Source: Frankia sp. AgB1.9 (GTDB lineage Bacteria > Actinomycetota > Actinomycetes > Frankiales > Frankiaceae). From it: 56,744 bases of DNA. Shown here piece by piece: positions 7,342 through 14,332 of the stretch (the first letter of the stretch is position 1; the number at the start of each line of letters is the position of its first letter). A program made the position numbers and the translations under genes. The notes beneath the pieces are model-generated. The model saw nothing but the letters and a program-made list of their open reading frames with translations, ran no database searches and was not told the DNA's origin. Where the stretch lies: positions 1 to 56,744 of the forward strand of contig NZ_JADWYX010000057.1 of NCBI RefSeq assembly GCF_016786355.1. Direction: 5' to 3'.

Positions 7342-8616
7342 CTATGGGAGCGGCTGGCCGCACCAGAACCCATTGTGGTCGAGAGCAGTCGGTGGAGGTA
7401 CGGGGGCGAAACTCCTGCCGGTCGCATCGACCTTGATGAAGTTGAAACACCTCACGGGCTGTTTCGGCTGACTCAGGTCAACCGGAGCGATGATTCCGCT
7501 CCCGGTGAACGACGTCACCTTGCGCAGATTCTGGATGAAAGACTGCCGCGTCGGACAGGTGCCGGCGAGCCGCAGGCCCTCGATCATCTCGTCGGCGGCG
7601 ACATAGCTTGCGAGGGAGCCTTTGTCGGTCGGGTCGGCCACCTCGGGGGCGTAGATGCTCATCGCCTTCTTGTAGGTGGTCATGGCTGGCGAGTCGAGCG
7701 CCGCGTAGCCGACTATGACCGACATTCCCGCCATCTGCCGCCCCTGCGTCCCGAGCAGGCTGGGACTGTAACCGGATTCGTTCAGCGCAACGTTGATCTT
7801 CGCCCCGAGAGCCTTCGCCTGTGAGTAGATATCAATAAAGGCGCTGGTCTGGGACGCTCCGATGAGGGTGTCGGCGCCCGACCCCTTCAGCTGGTCGGCG
7901 ACGCGCGCCGCGTTACTGAACCCGTCGCTGTAAGTAATCTCTCCGAGCACCTGGATGCCGCGGCTGCGTAGGCTGGCGCCGAACTGGGCCGCGAGGTCCT
8001 GCGATGCCTCGACGGTCGAGTCGACGAGGATCAGCGCTTTCGTCCCGCCCTGGGCCTTCACGAAGTCGCCGTAGGTGGTGATACCGCCGGGGATGAAAAT
8101 GTTGCCGAAATCGAACAGGTTCGAGTAGTTGCTCCACACGGCACTGGTGGATACCCCGGTGACAGGCACACCTTGCTGATGTAGCCATGGTGCCGAGTCT
8201 CCGACGACGATCGACTGCGCGATGAGACCGAAGACCTTCCGATCATCGATGAGGTTGTGCGCTACCACGGAGAAGGTTTCGGGGTTTGAGCTGTCGTCGC
8301 CCCACACCAGGTCGATCGAGCGGCCGTTCACCCCGCCTTCGGCGTTCTGCAACTGGACACGGGCGTCGATTGCGCTTCGCGCCCCCTGGAAGGTGTCCGC
8401 GACGCCGGCGGGCCCGGTATCGGGGTAGATGAGTCCGATCTTGATAGAGGTTGGTGTCACACCCGACACCCCCGTCGGACACCCGCTGGTTCCACCGGCC
8501 GTTGTATTACCCAATCCATCGCAGCCAGTTAGCACACAGGGTAACAGGACCAATGCAGAAAGGGCCCCGGCGCCGACTGTCCGAAGGCGTCGTGATTGGA
8601 GTTTCATGAGGCGCAT
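7342..8616 (-). CDS. ABC-type branched-chain/organic-acid substrate-binding lipoprotein
   Basis: This type I periplasmic-binding-fold protein of about 424 residues belongs to the LivJ/K-like family. It opens with a basic n-region, a hydrophobic stretch and a lipobox ending LTGC, so it should be exported and lipid-anchored. The first strand IKIGLIYPDTGP and the EGGVNGR motif are typical of the family. The start at 8616 (MRLMK) gives a normal signal peptide; an ATG at 8607 is also possible. No permease is adjacent. Upstream on the same strand is a two-component pair. Its closest relative in the window is the binding protein at 34580-35848: same N-terminal pattern, then IWSN/VWSN and KAQGGTKA/RAQGGTRA. 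It may feed a distant permease or serve as a sensor. Confidence 0.88.
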   Translation of the reverse strand: MRLMKLQSRRLRTVGAGALSALVLLPCVLTGCDGLGNTTAGGTSGCPTGVSGVTPTSIKIGLIYPDTGPAGVADTFQGARSAIDARVQLQNAEGGVNGRSIDLVWGDDSSNPETFSVVAHNLIDDRKVFGLIAQSIVVGDSAPWLHQQGVPVTGVSTSAVWSNYSNLFDFGNIFIPGGITTYGDFVKAQGGTKALILVDSTVEASQDLAAQFGASLRSRGIQVLGEITYSDGFSNAARVADQLKGSGADTLIGASQTSAFIDIYSQAKALGAKINVALNESGYSPSLLGTQGRQMAGMSVIVGYAALDSPAMTTYKKAMSIYAPEVADPTDKGSLASYVAADEMIEGLRLAGTCPTRQSFIQNLRKVTSFTGSGIIAPVDLSQPKQPVRCFNFIKVDATGRSFAPVPPPTALDHNGFWCGQPLP

Positions 8617-8647
8617 CCCGCTTCTTCGTCTGGCGCCAGTAATTGCG

Positions 8648-8665
8648 ACGTAGTACTTACTACGT
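8648..8665. promoter_or_regulatory. 18-bp palindromic operator candidate
   Basis: This is a perfect dyad with 8-base arms, ACGTAGTA-CT-TACTACGT, 31 bases upstream of the start of the binding-protein gene (8616). Its length and tight centre fit a dimeric TetR- or GntR-type binding site. It lies in an otherwise uninformative 278-base interval between the response-regulator stop and the lipoprotein start. Confidence 0.55.
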
Positions 8666-8894
8666 GATGGTCGCCACAATATAGCGCGCCACCACGGATG
8701 GCACGGAACAGAGACAGAAGAACTCGCTGACCAGCGATCGGAGTCATCCTCGCCGGCACCGTCGGCGCCGATTACGCGCCCGCAGCGGCGGGGCAGATTC
8801 GGCGACTTGAAGTGACGGACAGCCTGACGTCAAACGAGGCGGCGGGCGGCGCTCTCGGATCGTCTACGACCCACGAACGGTAGAACGTGCTCGT

Positions 8895-9560
8895 TTAGCT
8901 GCCCCATGCGACGAGGCGTGCCTGGTAGGCCATCACCACCAGCTGGGCGCGGTCGCGGGCCCCGAGCTTGGTCATCGCCCGGTTGACATGGGTTTTCGCC
9001 GTCAACGGCGACAGGAAGAGCCGCGTGGCGATCTCCTCGTTCGACAGCCCCGTGGCGACGAGGCGCAGAACCTCCGTTTCGCGGTTGGTCAGCCGGGCCT
9101 CGATCCTGGTGCCTTGGACTGTGGACGGACGGGGCTGCGCGACACAGTGCGCGATGAGCTGGCGGGTGGCCAGCGGCGAGAGCAGCGCTTCGCCGCAGGC
9201 AACGACGCGGACAGCGCGCACCAGCTCCTCGGGTTCTACGCCCTTGCCGAGGAACCCGCTGGCACCGGCGCGCAACGCCTCGAAGATGTACTCGTCGACC
9301 TCGAACGTCGTCAGCACGAGGACCCGGGTGTTCGCCAGCCTCTCGTCGGCGCTGATCGCCCTGGTCGCGGCGATGCCATCCAGGCCGGGCATCCTGATGT
9401 CCATCACGACGACGTCGGGGACGAGCTCCTGGGCGAGCCGGACCGCCTCGGCACCGTCGGCCGCCTCCGCGACGACGTCCAGGTCGGGCGCCGCGTCAAG
9501 AAACACCCCGAAGCCGGCGCGGACGAGGGGCTGGTCATCTGCCAAAAGAACCCTGGTCAT
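8895..9560 (-). CDS. NarL/FixJ-type response regulator
   Basis: This 221-residue protein has a receiver domain (ADDQ acidic pocket at residues 7-10, phospho-acceptor Asp54 in VVMDIRMPG, LTTF switch, then K in GFLGKG). A C-terminal LuxR-type helix-turn-helix follows: LTNRETEVLRLVATGLSNEE and the recognition helix around LTAKTHVNRAM. The ATG at 9560 overlaps the stop of the kinase gene (ATGA), so the two are co-translated. It is expected to bind DNA after phosphorylation by that kinase; the divergent MMPL exporter promoter is a likely target. Confidence 0.92.
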   Translation of the reverse strand: MTRVLLADDQPLVRAGFGVFLDAAPDLDVVAEAADGAEAVRLAQELVPDVVVMDIRMPGLDGIAATRAISADERLANTRVLVLTTFEVDEYIFEALRAGASGFLGKGVEPEELVRAVRVVACGEALLSPLATRQLIAHCVAQPRPSTVQGTRIEARLTNRETEVLRLVATGLSNEEIATRLFLSPLTAKTHVNRAMTKLGARDRAQLVVMAYQARLVAWGS

Positions 9561-10837
9561 CGGCGGTGTACCCAGGTCCCCTGCGCGGCCGCCTGTCGGG
9601 GCTGCGCGTAGGGCGGTGACGACTCGTCGGAGGGGGGTGGCACAGGCAGCCAGGCGGACACGGCGAACTCTCCGTCCGCGGCCCGGCCGGCGCGCAGCCA
9701 CCCGCCGAGCGCGGCCGCGCGTTCGCGCATGCCGGTGATGCCGTGTCCAGCGCGATCGACGTCCACGAGGTCCGTGTCCGCGGCCCAGCCCGGCGACAGG
9801 TCACGGCCAGCGCCGGCCGTTCGAACCTGGATGCGCACCTCGTGGGGGCCGCAGGCGAGACTGACGGCGGTCGGGGCGTTCCTGGCGTGCTTGTAGGCGT
9901 TCGTCAGGGACTCCTGGATTATCCGGTAGGCGGCCAGGTCGATGAGCGCGGGAAGGTCTCCCGGTGTTCCCGTGACGTGATGGCGCAGTTCCATACCGGC
10001 GGCGGTGAAACCGCCGACGAGCTCGGCGAAGTGGGCGAGTCCTCCCGCCGGGCGGGTCAGCACCGGCTCCGTCGGGTCGCGCAGCACGCGGACGAGGGAC
10101 GCGAGTTCGTCCAGGACCGTCCGGCCGGCCCGCCGCACGTGCCCGAGCGACTCCTGCGCGCGGGCGGGGTCTGCGCCCATGACATGCGCGGCGACGGCCG
10201 TCTGCACGTTGATGAGCACGACGTGGTGGCCGACCACATCGTGCAGCTCGCGCGCAATCCGGAGGCGTTCCTCAGCGACCTGCCGCCGGGCCTCCTGTTC
10301 CCGTCCTCGCTCAGCGCGGTTCGCCCGCTCCTCGATCGCGGCAACGCGTTCCCGCCGTCCGCGCACCGAGTGTCCGGCGGTCGTGGCGATGCCGGCCGCG
10401 CTCCAGAGGGTCAGCAGGACGCTGAAGCCCTGGCCTCGCAGAAGGTCGGTGGCCGACATGACGACGCCGACCGCCGCTACGCACCCCCACACGGCGGGGC
10501 CGCGACGGCCTGCCGCGACGGTGAACAAGGCGACTCCGACCGCGAGCGCGAGCGATGGATTGTCGCGATGAGTGCTCCATCCGGCCACAAACATGACGAG
10601 GGTGGCGCCGACGACGGCCAGTGGAAAGCGGCGGCGCGCGAACAGAAGCAGCAACGCAGACATGCTCAGACCGATGGATAGTCGATCCAAAGCGCCCACG
10701 TCTGTCTTAGGCCGCGTAAGGGCGAGAAACATTCCGGCGCCGAACGTCCCGGATACCACAAGCCAGTCGACGGCATCGGGCCGCGATCGCACGACGGAAA
10801 CGACAGCGGCCCAGGTCGGTGCGAGTCCGACGGACAT
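9557..10837 (-). CDS. NarX/DesK-type sensor histidine kinase
   Basis: The protein has 426 residues. The N-terminal half (about residues 20-155) holds several hydrophobic segments forming a membrane sensor without a large extracellular domain. A basic coiled linker follows, then the HisKA_3 dimerisation box RELHDVVGHH with His199, and a HATPase_c domain with the N box ESLTNAYKHA (Asn313) and the G box GHGITGMRERA. The usual D-x-G motif is replaced by RTAGAG, a degeneration seen in some actinobacterial kinases. The ATG at 10837 follows AGGGAAA. It is co-translated with the response regulator and divergent from the exporter at 11003. Confidence 0.9.
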   Translation of the reverse strand: MSVGLAPTWAAVVSVVRSRPDAVDWLVVSGTFGAGMFLALTRPKTDVGALDRLSIGLSMSALLLLFARRRFPLAVVGATLVMFVAGWSTHRDNPSLALAVGVALFTVAAGRRGPAVWGCVAAVGVVMSATDLLRGQGFSVLLTLWSAAGIATTAGHSVRGRRERVAAIEERANRAERGREQEARRQVAEERLRIARELHDVVGHHVVLINVQTAVAAHVMGADPARAQESLGHVRRAGRTVLDELASLVRVLRDPTEPVLTRPAGGLAHFAELVGGFTAAGMELRHHVTGTPGDLPALIDLAAYRIIQESLTNAYKHARNAPTAVSLACGPHEVRIQVRTAGAGRDLSPGWAADTDLVDVDRAGHGITGMRERAAALGGWLRAGRAADGEFAVSAWLPVPPPSDESSPPYAQPRQAAAQGTWVHRR

Positions 10838-10900
10838 TTTCCCTACGCTACTCGGCCTTATCGATATGTCGCCCGCTCCGCGAAGTATTCGGCGTACTAC

Positions 10901-10944
10901 GGACGTGGTATGAGGGCCCGCAGGCCGATGCCCCGGACGTGGTA
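10901..10944. promoter_or_regulatory. direct repeat in the kinase/exporter divergent promoter region
   Basis: GGACGTGGTA occurs at 10901-10910 and again at 10935-10944, 34 bases apart (roughly three helical turns), between the kinase start (10837) and the exporter start (11003). Spaced repeats on one DNA face would suit a NarL-type regulator. This is an inference from position alone. Confidence 0.35.
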
Positions 10945-11002
10945 CCTGGAATGTCTGCGTCCGCCAGATGTCCGGGGCGGCCTCGGACGGCAGGTTCGGC
11001 CC

Positions 11003-13246
11003 ATGACTCGTTACCTCGACCATCTCGGACGTTTCGCGTTCCGACGAGGCTGGCTCGTGCTCGCGGCATGGCTTGGTCTGTTGCTGCTGACGGCCCTGGG
11101 CGCTCTGACGTTGTCGGGTTCTACCTCCGACGCGTTCAACCTTCCGGGGACCCAGTCGCAGCGCGCGCAGAACCTGTTGCAGGATCGGTTCCCGGGGATC
11201 CGGGTCGACGGGGCGATCGCGAGGATCGTCTTCTCCGCGCCCGCCGGCGAACAGCTCACGGCGCCCCGTTGGAAGGAGGCCGTGTCCACGGTCGTCGCGA
11301 GGCTCACCGCAAGCCCAGAGGTTGTGACCGTCACCAGTCCCTACGACGGGGCGCTCTCCGCGGACGGACGGGTCGGGCTCGTCCAGGTCGCCTACGCCGT
11401 TCCCGCTGCGTCGATGTCCGACGCAGCGCGAGGGACCCTGTCCGGCGCGATCGCCGCCGGGCGAGCCACCGGCTTGACGGTCGAGGCTGGTGGCGACGCG
11501 ACGAGTCACAGCAGCGGTCAGCACGCCACCGAACTGATCGGTTTGGCCGTCGCCGCCGTTGTGCTCGTGGTGGCGGTCGGCTCGCTGGTCCTGGCGGGTC
11601 TGCCGCTGCTGGTCGCTTTCGTGGGGGTCGGCATCTCGCTGACGGCGGTCGCCACGGCAACCGGCTTCATCCATCTGTCCTCGCAGACACCAACACTCGC
11701 GCTGATGCTCGGGCTCGCGGTGGCGATCGACTATTCCCTGTTCGTCATCACCCGGTACCGCGCCGAGCTGGACCAGGGGCTCGATGGCGAGGAAGCCGCC
11801 GGCCGGGCTGTCGCGACCGCCGGGTCCGCGGTCGTCTTCGCGGGTCTGACGGTAGCGATCGCGCTCGCCGGGCTCGTGGTCGTCAACATCCCGTTCCTCG
11901 CGGACATGGGAATCGCGGCCAGCCTCGCCGTGCTGCTGGCCGTGGCCGCCGCGTTGACGCTGCTTCCTGCGCTGCTCGGGCTGACTCGCCGCAGGGTCGG
12001 TCCGCGCGGTGTCCGGGCGGGGCGCGACCACGTCACCGCGCCGACGCTTGGCCGGCGCTGGGTCGGTTTGGTGACCCGCCGTCCGAAGACGGTCCTCGTC
12101 GCCGCTGTCCTCTCCCTGGCGGCGCTCGCCCTGCCCGCGCTCGGGTTGCGGCTCGCCCTGCCCGACGACGGCACAGCCGCACCGGACACCTCCGCGCGTA
12201 AGGCCTACGACCTCCTGGCGGCCAACTTCGGCGCGGGCTTCAACGGGCCGCTCACGGTCGTCATCGATGGCCGTCCCGCCGGTAGCGGGGCCATCGCCGA
12301 CCCCGGGGCCGCGGCCACCACCGTCTCCGCGGAGATCCAGCGGCTGCGCGACGTCGCGTCGGTGCGCCCCGCCCGGGTGAACACCGCCGGTGACACAGCG
12401 GTCTTCAGCGTCGTTCCGAAGTCGGGCCCGTCGTCGCGACAGACGACTGGGCTGGTGCGCTCCATCCGACGTCTGCCCTCCCCGGACGGTGCGCAGATCT
12501 CGGTAACCGGGCCTACGGCCCTCAACGTCGACATCACCGATTCCCTCGATCGAGTGCTGATGCCCTATCTCCTGCTCGTTGTCGGCCTGGCGGTCGTGCT
12601 CCTCGCCGTGGTGTTCCGCTCGGTCCTCGTCCCGTTGACGGCTGTCGTCGGCTTCCTGCTCACCCTTGTCGCGTCGCTGGGGGTCGTGGTCGCCGTGTTC
12701 CAGTGGGGCTGGGCAGGCCAGGTGTTCGGCATCGAGGGCCAGACAGGGCCGATCATGAGCCTGCTGCCTGTCCTGGTCGTGGGCCTGCTGTTCGGTCTTG
12801 CGATGGACTATCAGGTCTTCCTGGTCGCGCGAATGCGGGAGGATCACACCCGCGGGGCGCGGCCGACTCAGGCCGTGGTCTCCGGCTTCGAGCGCAGCGC
12901 CCGGGTCGTCACCGCGGCCGCCTTCATCATGATCAGTGTCTTCGGGGGGTTCCTCCTCGCGCCGACGGCCCTGATCAAGCAGCTCGGCCTCGCGCTGGCG
13001 GTCGGCGTCGCGGTGGACGCCTTCGTCGTGCGCATGACGGTCGTCCCCGCGGTCATGACGCTGTTGGGGCGCGCCACCTGGTGGCTGCCGGGCTGGCTGG
13101 CCCGGGTGCTGCCCGACCTCGACGTCGAGGGCGCGCGGGTCGGTGACCAGCACTCGCGCGACGAGGACGCGGACCTGATGGCCGCACCCACCTCGCCCGC
13201 CGCAGACGCGCCAGGCAGGCTCGGCGGGTCGGGCTCCGCTGACTGA
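11003..13246 (+). CDS. MMPL/RND-family membrane transporter
   Basis: This 747-residue transporter has two MMPL halves. Each has one N-terminal membrane helix, a large extracytoplasmic domain and a cluster of about five helices. The first cluster contains GLAVAIDYSLFVITRYR and the second GLLFGLAMDYQVFLVARMRE, the conserved proton-relay segments with the D-Y pair. Family members export lipids or hydrophobic drugs. The start at 11003 (MTRYLDHLG) gives the standard cytoplasmic N-terminus; an upstream in-frame ATG at 10910 would add 31 implausible residues. It is divergently transcribed from the two-component pair, which probably controls it. Confidence 0.9.
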   Translation: MTRYLDHLGRFAFRRGWLVLAAWLGLLLLTALGALTLSGSTSDAFNLPGTQSQRAQNLLQDRFPGIRVDGAIARIVFSAPAGEQLTAPRWKEAVSTVVARLTASPEVVTVTSPYDGALSADGRVGLVQVAYAVPAASMSDAARGTLSGAIAAGRATGLTVEAGGDATSHSSGQHATELIGLAVAAVVLVVAVGSLVLAGLPLLVAFVGVGISLTAVATATGFIHLSSQTPTLALMLGLAVAIDYSLFVITRYRAELDQGLDGEEAAGRAVATAGSAVVFAGLTVAIALAGLVVVNIPFLADMGIAASLAVLLAVAAALTLLPALLGLTRRRVGPRGVRAGRDHVTAPTLGRRWVGLVTRRPKTVLVAAVLSLAALALPALGLRLALPDDGTAAPDTSARKAYDLLAANFGAGFNGPLTVVIDGRPAGSGAIADPGAAATTVSAEIQRLRDVASVRPARVNTAGDTAVFSVVPKSGPSSRQTTGLVRSIRRLPSPDGAQISVTGPTALNVDITDSLDRVLMPYLLLVVGLAVVLLAVVFRSVLVPLTAVVGFLLTLVASLGVVVAVFQWGWAGQVFGIEGQTGPIMSLLPVLVVGLLFGLAMDYQVFLVARMREDHTRGARPTQAVVSGFERSARVVTAAAFIMISVFGGFLLAPTALIKQLGLALAVGVAVDAFVVRMTVVPAVMTLLGRATWWLPGWLARVLPDLDVEGARVGDQHSRDEDADLMAAPTSPAADAPGRLGGSGSAD

Positions 13247-13353
13247 CCGCGTCGAGCGGTCCTCTGGCGGCGCGGCCGGTGCCTGGTTCGACGGGTGATC
13301 GTTCCTGTCGGCGGCGAGACCAACCGGGTGGGGGCTCGATTCCGGGCTGGACG

Positions 13354-14289
13354 TCACCTCGCGGGCTGAAGTCTTCGTACTGGCGTTGCCCGGCGGTCCG
13401 CAATCGACTGGGCGGCGGCCGCCAGCACCGCGTTCACCTCCCAGCCGAACCTCACATCACAGGCATGGGCGGGTGACGGCGCCGCGGCCGCGCGGACCAG
13501 TTCCCCCGCCGCCTTGGCCAGTGCGGCGACCGGCTCCGCGCTGGCGACCGGCACCGGCACGACTCCGTGGACGCCGAGCAGGGCGATGTCGAGCGCGCTT
13601 GCTGCCCGCGGGGTGTCGACGCTCAGCGTCAGGGTCGACACCGCTCCGCCCTCGTGCTGGAGAATGGCGTGCGCTGTCCGGTACCGGCCTTCCACGGCGG
13701 TCACCTCGGCGACCGGTCCGAGCACCGGGTGGAGCAGGGACACCACGTGCGGACCGAGGTCCCACAGGCCGCCCCGGTCACGCCGCCACGCCGAATTCGC
13801 ATATGGGCTTTCGGACCCGAAGATCGAGAACAGCATGGTGCCGCGCGCCCCATGCCAGCCTCCTGTGGCTACCGCGTCTCGGAGCATCTGGTCGATGTCC
13901 GGAACGAAGCGGTTGGTGAAGAAGACGGCGGACGCCACGCCGCTTTCGGTGACGGCGGTCAGCACCTCGTCGGCGGCCGCGGCGGACAGGGCGATCGGCT
14001 TTTCCAGCAGAAGGTGACGGCCTGCCTTCGCGGCGCGTCTGGCAAGCGGCGCCTGTACGTCCGGCGGGACCGCGATCGATACAGCGTCCACGTCGTTCAA
14101 GAGGGCATCCAGGTCGTCGTACGCCGTGATTCCGTGCGTTGCGGCGACGGCGGCCGTCCTGGCGTGGTCTCGCCCCCATACGCCGACGAGCTGCGCCTCG
14201 GGGGCCGCGTTAAGCGCCACCGCATGGGTTTCGGAGGCCCAGTAGCCAGTGCCGAGCAGGCCGAATCGAAGTCGGTGAATCATCGGCAT
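13354..14289 (-). CDS. Gfo/Idh/MocA-family oxidoreductase
   Basis: This 311-residue protein has an N-terminal Rossmann domain (LLGTGYWA, then VWGRD) and the conserved EKP signature (LLLEKPIAL) whose Lys helps catalysis. A C-terminal alpha/beta domain contains GGLWDLGPHVV. Family members oxidise sugars, inositols or similar polyols with NAD(P). It starts 43 bases downstream of the LivH-LivM-LivF stop on the same strand, so it may be co-transcribed. It ends convergently with the MMPL exporter. Its substrate is unknown. Confidence 0.88.
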   Translation of the reverse strand: MPMIHRLRFGLLGTGYWASETHAVALNAAPEAQLVGVWGRDHARTAAVAATHGITAYDDLDALLNDVDAVSIAVPPDVQAPLARRAAKAGRHLLLEKPIALSAAAADEVLTAVTESGVASAVFFTNRFVPDIDQMLRDAVATGGWHGARGTMLFSIFGSESPYANSAWRRDRGGLWDLGPHVVSLLHPVLGPVAEVTAVEGRYRTAHAILQHEGGAVSTLTLSVDTPRAASALDIALLGVHGVVPVPVASAEPVAALAKAAGELVRAAAAPSPAHACDVRFGWEVNAVLAAAAQSIADRRATPVRRLQPAR

Positions 14290-14332
14290 ACGTACTCCTC
14301 ACACGTTGGCAGATCGCTGGTCGCCGGCGTCC

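Noticed and set aside
9557..13357. A 1266-codon open frame on the minus strand across the MMPL gene
   Set aside because: Only the part from 10837 to 9557 is a real kinase. The upstream part is the antisense of the MMPL gene, rich in Arg, Gln and Asp with no family pattern, as expected for high-GC antisense frames.
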